64,000 bases of DNA, taken from contig JAGHZY010000002.1 of NCBI GenBank assembly GCA_017745175.1, forward strand, positions 44,043 through 108,042. The letters are read 5' to 3'. The translations under genes were made by a program, and so were the position numbers. Below are positions 44,228 to 52,194 of the stretch, one piece after another. Under the pieces are notes generated by a model. It was given only the letters and a program-made list of their open reading frames with translations, was not told where the DNA came from and searched no databases. This stretch comes from Sphingopyxis sp. GTDB taxonomy: Bacteria > Pseudomonadota > Alphaproteobacteria > Sphingomonadales > Sphingomonadaceae. How positions within the stretch are numbered: the first letter of the stretch is position 1; every line of letters starts with the position of its first letter.

Positions 44228-46304
44228 AGCTTTCTCCCTTTTCGGTCTCGTTCAGGCGTTCGATCAGGAACATGATGGATGCGTCCTGACCCAATTCGGT
44301 GGCCAATGCTGTGGCGCCCGTCACATAGGTATTTTTATCGCCCGCTGCGTGCGCCGCGACAAGCGCCGCGATGTCCGCGCGCCGTTCAGGGTCGAGGTCG
44401 GGCCGCGGCGTCAGGACATCGACGGGCTGCGCGCGGCCGCGCAGCGTGACGCGGCCCATCGGGACGAGATCATCACGGCCCGACCGTGCCGCGGCTTCGG
44501 CCGAAAAAAGCACCCCGGTCCTGAGGCTCTTGTTCGCAGCCTCGAGCCGCGATGCGGTGTTCATGCTGTCGCCCAGCGCCGTATACTGGATGCGGCCTTC
44601 GCCGCCGAAATTGCCAACGATCGCATCGCCGACGTGCAGCCCGACGCGCGTCATGCCGATCGGGGGCACATCCTCGGCGGCGAGGTCGACGCGGAATTTC
44701 TCGCCCGCCCGATACATGGCGAGCGCCGCGGCTGCGGCTTGCGGTCCGTCGTCGGGGCGGCTCAATGGTGCGCCCCAGAAAGCGACGATGGCGTCGCCGA
44801 CGAATTTATCGATCGTACCGCCATGTTCGAGCACGATGTCCGACAGTCGGTCGAGATATTCGTTGAGCAGCCGCGCCACGGTTTCCGGCGTCACCGCGTG
44901 GCTGAGTTTCGTGAAGCCTTCGAGGTCGGTGAAGATGCAGAATATGTTGCGCCGTTCGCCGTGAAGCGAAAGCTGGTCGGGGTCGCGCATGATCTGTTCG
45001 GCGACGTCGGCGGGCAGATATTTGCCGAGCGCCGACTGGGCGAAGGCGCGCTGGCGCGACCCGATCGTGCGCGCAGCGGTGCCGATCGCGGCATAGCCGA
45101 ACAGCCAGCCGACTGCCCAGCCGAAGGTCGGCAGCGTCGTCGTGTCGATGCCGCGCCCCTGCAGCCAGAACGGAAAGGCGATGAAGAAGGCCATCTGTCC
45201 GAGGAAGGCGAGCGCGACCCAGCGCGCACGGAGATCGATCAGGCTGGTGAGACCGCCGGCAAGGACGATCAGCACTGCGAGCCCCCATAGTGCGGGTGCG
45301 GGGATCGGCCGCGTCCATGCGCCATCGAGTTGCTGCGCCAGCATATGCGCATGGACCTCGAGTCCGATCATCGTCTCATGCTGTCCGGTGATCGCGTCGG
45401 GAAAGCGGCTGAGGGGCGTGTTGAATTGATCATTGTCGATGATATCGCCGCCGATCAGAATGTATCGGCCCTTTACCAGTTCGCCGAAACCCGCCCGCAT
45501 GTCGGCATCCATCGGCAGCGCGAAGGTGTCGATCGGGATATTGGCGAAGACCGGTTCTTCCTGACCGGCGGCGGCACGCGCGGGGACGAGAAAACGGATA
45601 TTTCCCTGAAAGTTGGCGTGCGCGGAATCGATCGGGGCGAGGGCGTTCGACATGAGCGGTGGCAGGTTCTTCGGCCGGTCGGGCCAGTTGCGGATCACGC
45701 TGTCGTCGTCGGTGCGGAACAGGACGCTCGTCGGCTTCGTCCTGTCGGTCGTGACGTCGGCGATGAAGGCCTCGAGGAACTTCTGCTGTTCGTAGAAGAT
45801 GGTGTTGGGATTGCTCGACTGCTCGGCATAGGCGAGCCAGGTCGGGGTCTTCATCGCGCGAAGCTGCGCCTTCAGCATGTCGTCGTCGGGGCGCGGCGAG
45901 TCGAAGGCGATATCGATTCCGATCGCTTTCGCCCCCATCTGGTCGAGATTGCCGAGTGCCCTGGCGAGCAAGGTGCGGTCGAGCGGCGAACGGATTCCGG
46001 TGTTGAACAATGTCTCGTCGTTATAGGTGACAAGCGTAATACGCTTGTCCTGCTCGACATGCGGCGCCATGAGCGTCGCGCGCGCGTCATAGAGCGCACG
46101 CTCGGCGGCATCGATCAGCGGCATCTGCCAGCTGAAGCGCGCGATCAGCATCGCGATGAACAGAAAGGCGATCGTCGCGGCCATCCGCGATGGGCCGAGC
46201 TGCATGACCAGCCGGCGCACGCGCTTGCGCAGCGGGACTGCCGCAGGCTGGTTCGCAGGCGCGGGGGCGTCCGCGGCGGGAAGGATGGTTTCGGGCGCGT
46301 TCAT
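44214..46304 (-). CDS. CHASE2-domain class III adenylate cyclase
   Basis: This 696-residue membrane sensor has one helix (about 42-58), a periplasmic CHASE2 domain (about 65-330), three helices between 336 and 412, and a cytoplasmic class III cyclase domain (about 450-620). Metal-binding aspartates are D460 (CIFTDLEGF) and D504 (DKFVGDAIVAFWG). The substrate-specificity lysine K500 and the transition-state pair N582/R586 (GDSMNTASRLE) are present, so it should be active and adenine-specific. About 70 more residues follow the catalytic domain. It lies 4 bp downstream of the CHAT gene and overlaps the FecR-like gene, pointing to one signalling unit. Confidence 0.9.
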   Translation of the reverse strand: MNAPETILPAADAPAPANQPAAVPLRKRVRRLVMQLGPSRMAATIAFLFIAMLIARFSWQMPLIDAAERALYDARATLMAPHVEQDKRITLVTYNDETLFNTGIRSPLDRTLLARALGNLDQMGAKAIGIDIAFDSPRPDDDMLKAQLRAMKTPTWLAYAEQSSNPNTIFYEQQKFLEAFIADVTTDRTKPTSVLFRTDDDSVIRNWPDRPKNLPPLMSNALAPIDSAHANFQGNIRFLVPARAAAGQEEPVFANIPIDTFALPMDADMRAGFGELVKGRYILIGGDIIDNDQFNTPLSRFPDAITGQHETMIGLEVHAHMLAQQLDGAWTRPIPAPALWGLAVLIVLAGGLTSLIDLRARWVALAFLGQMAFFIAFPFWLQGRGIDTTTLPTFGWAVGWLFGYAAIGTAARTIGSRQRAFAQSALGKYLPADVAEQIMRDPDQLSLHGERRNIFCIFTDLEGFTKLSHAVTPETVARLLNEYLDRLSDIVLEHGGTIDKFVGDAIVAFWGAPLSRPDDGPQAAAAALAMYRAGEKFRVDLAAEDVPPIGMTRVGLHVGDAIVGNFGGEGRIQYTALGDSMNTASRLEAANKSLRTGVLFSAEAAARSGRDDLVPMGRVTLRGRAQPVDVLTPRPDLDPERRADIAALVAAHAAGDKNTYVTGATALATELGQDASIMFLIERLNETEKGESYVLS

Positions 46305-46308
46305 CGGA

Positions 46309-49300
46309 TCAGCGAGCGGCGCGGCCGGCAGCCTCTCCGTTCCGCGCGGTCGTCGTGCCGCCGCCGTGGAGCAGCGGCTGGCCGCCGTCGCCGATGATCG
46401 CGAAACCCGCCCAATAATAGGGGTGCGAGGTCTGCTTGTCGTCCATCAGCCGTATCTGCGTCGCCGCCAGCGCGTCGGCGACGCTCGTTCCCTCGCTCGC
46501 CGCAAAAAGCCCGCCGATCAGCCGTTTGGTCGCATCGAAATCGTCGGGGGCGGGCCAATGGCTTGCGATCACCGAGCGGCCGCCCGCGCCGATGAAGCTG
46601 CGCACCAGCCCGTCGAGCGCATTGCCGCCGCCCGAAAGCCCGGCCTCGCGCGTCGCCGCGACGCTCGCCGCGCCCGCCGTGTCGCATGCCGAGAGGATGA
46701 CAAGGTCGGCGTCGATCTTGAGATCGAAGATTTCCTGGAAGGTGAGCAACCCGTCCGAATCCGCGCCGCCGAACGAGGTCACCAGCGCGGGGCGCGCGGG
46801 GCAGGCGGCGCGGGGTGCGGTAACAAGGCCGTGCGTCGCAAAATGGATGATGCGATAATCCTTGAGGTCCGCGCGGCTTTTTACCGCGGTGTCGGTGAAC
46901 GCGCCGCCGGTGAGCAGGGTCCCTGCCGCGCGGCCCATTGCGTTGCGGGCGGTCTCCAGCTCGTCGGCCGAAATCGGGCGCGCCCATTGGGCGACGTCCC
47001 ACAGGCAATCGCCATCGACGCTCGCGCCCGCCGCGCCGCGCGTGCCGAGCGAGGGGAGGCGACCATTGACCGGCTGGTTCTCGCCAAGGCCGAAATATTG
47101 GTTGCTTGCCTTCGACGGGGTGGCCTGTCGCGCGTTGCGGAAGCCGAGGGTCGATACCGCCGTGCTCGGGCGCGTCGTGCGGCCCAGCCAGGCGATCTGC
47201 CGCATGTCGAACGGATCGGCATCGGGATCGAGCAGGCGCTGTTCATACGCGGCAAGGCCGGTATCGGCGGTGATGAGCAGGTTGACCGGCAGCCGCAGCA
47301 TCGCGCCGTCGGGTTCGAAGATCAGATGCGGTACGCCCGGCAGGCGCGCGGCGACGGGGCCGAAGAGCTGGCCATAGAGCTTATACGATGTCGCCGCGTC
47401 GAAGGGATAGGTGACGCGGCGGCCATTTTCGACGATCGAAATGGTCGAACGGATCGTGTCGACCGCGGCTTCGAGCCCCGATGCGCTGATGTCCGATTTC
47501 CAGAGTTGCGCGCCGCCCTGTTCGATCAGCATCGCATAGACGCCTTCACCGACGACGAGCATCTTCAGATACGCTTCGTCGGGACGCAGAACCTTCTGCA
47601 GCTCGGCAAGGTCGAGCTTGCCCGGGGCGACGACGCGATATTGCGGAAAGGCCGACAGCGCCACAACGGTTTCGGACTGCTGGAACGCCAGATTGTCGAG
47701 CTGCGTCCTGACGTCGGCGCGCAAGGCGTTGACTTCGGGCGATTGGGGAAGCTGTGCGAGGCGGGCATCCTCGATCCGCGCGCGCTCGATGTCGCGGTTC
47801 AGCGTTGTCGCCTGCCGGAACAGCCGCGCGCCGTCGTCGCTGCCGCTCGACAATTCGCGCGCCAGCACCGCCTGCGTGTCGGCGACGCCGGGACGGATCT
47901 GGAGCTGACTCGCGACGAAGAAATCCTCGATCGCCTTGGGATCGCTAGCCGACCGCGCGGCGAGGAGCCGGTAGTAGGGCGCCATGATATTCGCCATGCC
48001 TGCGGTCGAGCGCTGCGAGTTCGCGAGCGCGGTCACCACCTCGCGGTAGATGCCGAGCGCCTTGTCTTCCTGTCCGTGACGGGTGAGGAAAGCGGCATAA
48101 CGCGCCCGCGCCGAGGCGAGGGCGTTGGTCTCGGGATATTCGACCGCGAGCAGGTTCACCGATTCGAGGAAGCGTGCGTCGGCAGCGCCATTGTCGCCGC
48201 TAGCTTCCTCGGCGAGTGCCAGCTCGCCGAGCATTTGCGAACGCAGGCGGATGATCGAGGTGACGCGGCCTTCGCGCACCGCGATGGCGTCGGCCAGGCC
48301 CTTCATCTGCGCGGTTTTTGCCGCCTGCGCATTGCCGCGCAGCCGTTCGACGGTGCCGAGCAGATGGACCGCCTGCGCATCGATGATCTGCGCGCGTTCG
48401 GCCGGGGTCAGGCGCTCGCGATCGTTGCTCTGGCGCATGACGCGGGCATTGTCGCCGCTGTTGACCCCGGCGACGATCTGCGGCGTCAGCGTCACCGCGC
48501 CGTGTGCGACCGTCACGCCGCTGGTCAGGGGCGGAATCGGCGCCCGGAGCAGCGCCGCAGCGCCGTCATAATCGCGCTGGTTGAGGGCATTGATCGCGCG
48601 GAAATTGCGGCGAAGGCGCAACTGGACCGGGTCGGCGGTGGGGATTGCCTCGACTTCGGCAAACAGGCGCCCGGCCTCGGCGAATTCGCCGAGGTTCGAA
48701 CGTTGCAGCGCGCGATTCAGCGTGACTTCGGTCGGATCGATGTCAGCCGCGGCGCGTTCCTCGATCGCGCGGCGCGACAGCGCCTCGAAAAATTCCGCCG
48801 CCTCGGAATAGTCACCGCTATGATTGCGGCGATATCCCTCGGCGAGCGCCTTGTCGACGTCGATCGTTCCCGCGAGCGTGCGCGCGAAGCCGTCGTTGCT
48901 GCCGACCGATATCGTCGCGACCTTGATCGCGCCGGGCACGACGCGGTGCTGGCGCACGGATTCGAGCGCGATGTTCAGCGCGTCGCCGTAAGCGGCGAAA
49001 CCCTCGACGCTATAGGCGACCTTGCCCTCCGTCTCGACCCGCGTCGTCCACGCGACATTGCTGTTCCTGAGCGTACACGCTCCGTCGGTGGCGCAGGTCA
49101 CCGTGCCCGCGCGCGCCTGTTCGATCCGCGCGCGCGCTTCGGACGCGGTGGCGCGCAACTCGCGGACCGTACCGACCGGCTGGCTCGCGTCGCGGCAGAT
49201 GATGGTCCAGGCGCGTTCGAACATGCCCTTGACCACAGCGTCGCGGACCGTCGCCTGCACTTCGCAGAGCGAACCGCCCTGGTCGCCGATCGAGAAACTG

Positions 49301-49401
49301 TCGCGGCGCGTCGGGTCGGTGCCCTGCGCCAGTGCGGTTCCGGGCGCGGCAAAAGCCAGCAACGCCAGGATCGGCACAGTATGCGGACGTCGAGCGGTCA
49401 T
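46309..49401 (-). CDS. CHAT-domain (caspase-like) protease with helical repeats
   Basis: This 1030-residue protein has a signal peptide (LALLAFAAPGTALAQ), so it is probably periplasmic or exported. An N-terminal region and TPR-like helical repeats occupy about 180-560. A C-terminal CHAT domain (about 690-1010) carries the catalytic dyad H857 (IHFATHG) and C906 (VILSACDTAG). CHAT proteins are clan CD peptidases related to caspases and separase. The target is unknown. The ATG at 49401 is chosen because it starts the signal peptide; in-frame sequence upstream to 50157 is antisense to other genes. It is the first gene of the cyclase/FecR/TpsB/TpsA run. Confidence 0.88.
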   Translation of the reverse strand: MTARRPHTVPILALLAFAAPGTALAQGTDPTRRDSFSIGDQGGSLCEVQATVRDAVVKGMFERAWTIICRDASQPVGTVRELRATASEARARIEQARAGTVTCATDGACTLRNSNVAWTTRVETEGKVAYSVEGFAAYGDALNIALESVRQHRVVPGAIKVATISVGSNDGFARTLAGTIDVDKALAEGYRRNHSGDYSEAAEFFEALSRRAIEERAAADIDPTEVTLNRALQRSNLGEFAEAGRLFAEVEAIPTADPVQLRLRRNFRAINALNQRDYDGAAALLRAPIPPLTSGVTVAHGAVTLTPQIVAGVNSGDNARVMRQSNDRERLTPAERAQIIDAQAVHLLGTVERLRGNAQAAKTAQMKGLADAIAVREGRVTSIIRLRSQMLGELALAEEASGDNGAADARFLESVNLLAVEYPETNALASARARYAAFLTRHGQEDKALGIYREVVTALANSQRSTAGMANIMAPYYRLLAARSASDPKAIEDFFVASQLQIRPGVADTQAVLARELSSGSDDGARLFRQATTLNRDIERARIEDARLAQLPQSPEVNALRADVRTQLDNLAFQQSETVVALSAFPQYRVVAPGKLDLAELQKVLRPDEAYLKMLVVGEGVYAMLIEQGGAQLWKSDISASGLEAAVDTIRSTISIVENGRRVTYPFDAATSYKLYGQLFGPVAARLPGVPHLIFEPDGAMLRLPVNLLITADTGLAAYEQRLLDPDADPFDMRQIAWLGRTTRPSTAVSTLGFRNARQATPSKASNQYFGLGENQPVNGRLPSLGTRGAAGASVDGDCLWDVAQWARPISADELETARNAMGRAAGTLLTGGAFTDTAVKSRADLKDYRIIHFATHGLVTAPRAACPARPALVTSFGGADSDGLLTFQEIFDLKIDADLVILSACDTAGAASVAATREAGLSGGGNALDGLVRSFIGAGGRSVIASHWPAPDDFDATKRLIGGLFAASEGTSVADALAATQIRLMDDKQTSHPYYWAGFAIIGDGGQPLLHGGGTTTARNGEAAGRAAR

Positions 49402-49611
49402 CACAAATCCCCCAAACACAGACGTAGCGACGCCATGCCGACGCAGCGCCGGCAAGGCGGAAACTATATAGCTGCGGTGCGACCCATTCCCTTGGGCCGA
49501 AACCCTAAACCCTTCGTAAGCGAAAGGGAAGTGATCTGCCGCACAGGCGGCTTGCGCCGCGGGGACGCGCCACCTATCTGCGAAGGGACATTCCATTCCG
49601 GTGAGGACAAA

Positions 49612-49938
49612 ATGAGCGGATTCGACGATCGTGAACGCGCCTTCGAGGCCGAATTTGCACGCGACCAGGAGGTCCAGTTCCGGATCACCGCGCGGCGCAA
49701 CCGGCTGGTCGGCGAATGGGCCGCCGAGCGTATGGGCCTGACCCCCGAGGAAACCGACGCCTATGCCAAGGCGGTTGTGCAGGCCGATTTCGAGGAAGCG
49801 GGCGACGAGGACGTCATCCGCAAGCTCGCGGGCGACCTGACCGCGGCGCAGGTCGAGATCAGCGATGCCGAAATCCGCGCCGCACTGAACGACAAGGCGG
49901 TCGAGGCACGGCGCCAGTTCATCGACAAGCAGAACTGA
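49612..49938 (+). CDS. F1-ATPase inhibitor zeta subunit (DUF1476)
   Basis: This 108-residue protein matches the alphaproteobacterial zeta subunit family: FDDRERAFEAEFARDQEVQF, then RRNRLVGEWAAERMG and QADFEEAGDEDVIRKL. In Paracoccus this protein inserts its N-terminus into F1 and blocks ATP hydrolysis. The strength of inhibition varies among alphaproteobacteria, so activity here is inferred. The ATG at 49612 follows GTGAGGAC. The 210 bp between it and the divergent CHAT gene contain no gene. Confidence 0.88.
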   Translation: MSGFDDRERAFEAEFARDQEVQFRITARRNRLVGEWAAERMGLTPEETDAYAKAVVQADFEEAGDEDVIRKLAGDLTAAQVEISDAEIRAALNDKAVEARRQFIDKQN

Positions 49939-49947
49939 GGCGATTCG

Positions 49948-50181
49948 ATGGGCATGCGCGAGGATGATTTGCGGGCTATGATCGTCGCGGCGTTTCCCGA
50001 TGCCGAGGTCGTGATCACCGACCTTGCCGGCGACAACGACCATTATGCGGCGCATGTCGTCAGCGATGCCTTTCGCGGTATGACCCGCGTCGCGCAGCAT
50101 AAGGCGGTCTATGCCGCGCTGGGCGGACGCATGGGCGGCGAACTTCATGCCTTGCAATTGACGACCGCCATCCCCTCATAA
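49948..50181 (+). CDS. BolA family protein
   Basis: This 77-residue protein is of BolA type, with a single KH-like domain and a conserved C-terminal RVAQHKAVYAALGG ending in HALQLTT. It lies 9 bp after the zeta gene and 47 bp before the CGFS glutaredoxin. BolA proteins form [2Fe-2S]-bridged heterodimers with CGFS glutaredoxins, so the pairing here is functional as well as positional. The His of RVAQHK is the expected cluster or regulatory ligand. Confidence 0.9.
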   Translation: MGMREDDLRAMIVAAFPDAEVVITDLAGDNDHYAAHVVSDAFRGMTRVAQHKAVYAALGGRMGGELHALQLTTAIPS

Positions 50182-50228
50182 GGGGCTGACACGAAATTTG
50201 CGGCGCCCGGCGCCACCGGAGACTGATT

Positions 50229-50561
50229 ATGACCGACCCCACGACCCACGACCGCATCGCCAAGCTGGTCGCCGACAACCCCGTGCTGCTGTTCATGAAG
50301 GGCACACCGCTGTTCCCGCAGTGCGGCTTTTCCTCGCGCGCGATCGCGATGCTCGACCGCCTCGGCATCGAATATGAAACCGTCGACGTGCTGCAGGACA
50401 TGGAAGTCCGTCAGGGCATCAAGGAATTTTCGGACTGGCCGACGATCCCCCAGCTTTATGTGAAGGGTGAATTCATCGGCGGCAGCGATATCATGATGGA
50501 AATGTGGGAAGCGGGCGAGCTTCACACGCTGATGACCGGGATTCCGGCGCGCGCCGAATAA
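50229..50561 (+). CDS. grxD: Monothiol glutaredoxin GrxD (CGFS type)
   Basis: This 110-residue protein has the active-site CGFS motif (FPQCGFSSRA) preceded by FMKGTP, and the glutathione-binding TIPQLYVKGEFIGGSDIM. It delivers or stores Fe-S clusters with the BolA protein encoded just upstream. It is preceded by GGAGAC and followed by an intrinsic terminator. Confidence 0.95.
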   Translation: MTDPTTHDRIAKLVADNPVLLFMKGTPLFPQCGFSSRAIAMLDRLGIEYETVDVLQDMEVRQGIKEFSDWPTIPQLYVKGEFIGGSDIMMEMWEAGELHTLMTGIPARAE

Positions 50562-50589
50562 GCCCGCGCACCGGCCAAACACAAAAGAG

Positions 50590-50622
50590 CCCGCCGGCGC
50601 TCAGGCTCCGGCGGGTTTTGTT
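50590..50622 (+). terminator. Intrinsic terminator after grxD
   Basis: CCCGCCGG pairs with CCGGCGGG around a ten-base loop, directly followed by TTTTGTTT. It lies 28 bp after the grxD stop and would end the zeta-bolA-grxD transcript. Confidence 0.85.
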
Positions 50623-50650
50623 TGTCCGGTTGGGGGTGGATTCCGGACAT

Positions 50651-50725
50651 TCGTCATCCCGGACTTGATCCGGGATCCATCGCAGCGCTGAAGTCATGGA
50701 CCCCGGATCAAGTCCGGGGTGACGA
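50651..50725. repeat. REP-like twin palindrome
   Basis: Two hairpins lie 23 bp apart and are inverted copies of one another: ATCCCGGA-CTTGA-TCCGGGAT (50656-50676) and ACCCCGGA-TCAAG-TCCGGGGT (50700-50720). The outer sequence GTCATCCC/GGGGTGAC extends the symmetry. A weaker copy lies at 18557-18624. It occupies the gap between convergent grxD and globin genes. Confidence 0.75.
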
Positions 50726-50769
50726 TATTGGTTAGGTCCGCAATCGGTCGCTAGCGGTCGTTGTCCGAC

Positions 50770-51219
50770 TTACGCCGCCTTGGCATCCTCATACGCCTGC
50801 GCTTCCGCCGCAATCAGCATGTCGGCGAGCATCCAATAGGCCTCGCCCCACGCCGCAAGCACCTCGTCGGTCGCAACTTCGGCGCCCAGCACGTCGCGGA
50901 TTGCGGGGAGCAGCGCATCGGCGACATAAGGATAATGCTCCGCCTTCACGCCCGTATCGACATGGCGCGCAACCATGCGCGACACTGCGGGCCCGAGGTT
51001 CTGCAGTTTGTCGATATTCTTCGCATAAGCGAGGATCGCCGCTGCGAGGCGCTTCGGCTGTTCGCCGCTCGTCTGCGCAGCGCGGTCGAACATCGCCTCG
51101 ATGTCCCTGTTCTCGAACAAGCGCGCATACATCGCGGTGGTGATCGCAAGGCCGTGCTTTTCGAGCGCGGGGGCAGTGGCCTTGACGATCGTCATCGCGT
51201 GGGCGGAAGCGGTACGCAT
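50770..51219 (-). CDS. Single-domain globin (flavohaemoglobin-like haem domain)
   Basis: This 149-residue protein matches the globin half of flavohaemoglobins: TIVKATAPALEKHGLAIT, MYARLFEN, then ARHVDTGVKAEHYPYVADALL, in which the His of ARHV is the proximal haem ligand. There is no FAD/NAD reductase module, so it would need a separate reductase to detoxify NO. It lies 32 bp downstream of the truncated haemoglobin and probably shares its NsrR-controlled transcript. Confidence 0.9.
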   Translation of the reverse strand: MRTASAHAMTIVKATAPALEKHGLAITTAMYARLFENRDIEAMFDRAAQTSGEQPKRLAAAILAYAKNIDKLQNLGPAVSRMVARHVDTGVKAEHYPYVADALLPAIRDVLGAEVATDEVLAAWGEAYWMLADMLIAAEAQAYEDAKAA

Positions 51220-51251
51220 AAAATATCCTTTGGCTGGGTGGGGGGAGAGTG

Positions 51252-51650
51252 TCAGTCGGCGCGACGACCGGTGGGGTCGGCAAGGCGGAAAAACAGCGCG
51301 AGCTGGAGGCTTTCGGCGATGCTTGCGGCCTTGGCCTGCAAGGCTTTCGCGGCATCAGGCGCCAGCAGTTCGTTGGTCGTGCCGGCCCAGATCGCGAGCC
51401 AGCGGTCGAACATCGCGGGGGTGATCGCCTCGCGGTGCTTCAGATGCCCGGCGACCGGGCTGCCTTTGTAGCGGCCGGCGGTCAGCATCACCGACGACCA
51501 GAAGGCGACGAGCTTTTCGAGATGCTCCGGCCAGTCGTGCACTGCGGCGTTGAACAGCGGGCCGATGTCGGCGTCGGCGCGCACCCGGGCATAAAAGGCC
51601 GGGATCAGGCGCTCGAGTGCGGCTTCATCGATCTGGTCGTCCCGTGTCAC
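51252..51650 (-). CDS. Group III truncated haemoglobin
   Basis: This 132-residue protein has the group III pattern: LIPAFYARVRADADIGPLFN, then HDWPEHLEKLVAFWSSVML. GSPVAGHLKH includes the proximal-side histidine. Members are linked to NO and oxidative stress. The GTG at 51650 is preferred because GGAG lies six bases upstream of it. The TTG at 51662 would make GGAG part of the coding sequence. The NsrR-like operator is 15-31 bp upstream of the start. Confidence 0.85.
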   Translation of the reverse strand: MTRDDQIDEAALERLIPAFYARVRADADIGPLFNAAVHDWPEHLEKLVAFWSSVMLTAGRYKGSPVAGHLKHREAITPAMFDRWLAIWAGTTNELLAPDAAKALQAKAASIAESLQLALFFRLADPTGRRAD

Positions 51651-51664
51651 GATTCGCTCCAATC

Positions 51665-51681
51665 ATGCATTTGAAGCGCAT
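51665..51681. promoter_or_regulatory. Predicted NsrR operator over the truncated-haemoglobin promoter
   Basis: ATGCATTTGAAGCGCAT is a 17-bp near-palindrome. It matches 14 of 17 bases of the recalled NsrR consensus core ATGCATTT-C-AAATGCAT, counting the free central base as a mismatch. On the minus strand a promoter with -35 TTGTTG (51710-51705), 17-bp spacer and -10 TTATAC (51687-51682) would start transcription inside the site, so bound NsrR should repress it. A second, weaker dyad (CAATTTGAAACATGCAA) lies at 51691-51707. Confidence 0.65.
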
Positions 51682-51694
51682 GTATAATCGCAAT

Positions 51695-51723
51695 TTGAAA
51701 CATGCAACAAAAATACATATTAT
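51695..51723 (+). promoter_or_regulatory. Predicted sigma-70-like promoter of the nsrR gene
   Basis: TTGAAA (51695-51700), a 17-bp spacer and TATTAT (51718-51723) lie 30 bp upstream of the nsrR ATG. The -35 sits within the second, weaker NsrR-like dyad, suggesting autoregulation. The divergent haemoglobin promoter overlaps this one. Confidence 0.55.
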
Positions 51724-51752
51724 AGGCCGACCGGAATTTTCGAAGGACCAGG

Positions 51753-52190
51753 ATGCGCCTGACGCGCTACACCGACTATGCGATGCGTGTACTCCTCTAT
51801 GCGGGGGCGCAGCACGAGGCGCGGCTGAGCCCGATCTCCGAAATCTCGCGCGCCTATGGCATTTCGCAGAATCATCTGATGAAGGTCGTCAACGACCTGG
51901 TGAACGCGGGCTATCTCGAAAGCGTGCGCGGGCGGTTCGGCGGGATAAGGCTGGCGAAGCCCGCGGCCACGATCAATGTCGGCGCGGTCGTGCGCCATAC
52001 CGAGGAGGGTTTCGACCTCGTCGACTGCGGCAGTTGCATCATCGCGCCGGCGTGCGGGCTGACCGGCGCGCTCGCCGAGGCGCTCGCCGCCTTCATGAAG
52101 GTGCTCGACGGTTACAGCCTCGCCGACCTGCTCGCGAAACGCGCAAATTTCGCTGCGCTCTTCGGGCTTGACGAGCCCGTGCGCAGCTGA
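51753..52190 (+). CDS. nsrR: Rrf2 family NO-sensing regulator, NsrR-like
   Basis: This 145-residue Rrf2 regulator begins MRLTRYTDYAMRVLLY, very like NsrR. It has a winged helix with ISEISRAYGISQNHLMKVVN, then VRGRFGGIRLAKP. Three cysteines that ligate an NO-sensitive Fe-S cluster are in place at C92, C95 and C101 (DCGSC...APAC). Divergent orientation from two haemoglobin genes and an NsrR-like operator between them support NsrR over IscR or RirA. Confidence 0.85.
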   Translation: MRLTRYTDYAMRVLLYAGAQHEARLSPISEISRAYGISQNHLMKVVNDLVNAGYLESVRGRFGGIRLAKPAATINVGAVVRHTEEGFDLVDCGSCIIAPACGLTGALAEALAAFMKVLDGYSLADLLAKRANFAALFGLDEPVRS

Positions 52191-52194
52191 AAGG

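Noticed and set aside
46156..49938. A plus-strand open frame of 1260 codons ending in the zeta subunit
   Set aside because: Only the last 108 codons (from 49612) match a family. The rest is antisense to the CHAT protease gene.
49402..50157. In-frame upstream extension of the CHAT gene to 50157
   Set aside because: The extension is antisense to bolA and the zeta gene and precedes a good signal peptide starting at 49401.
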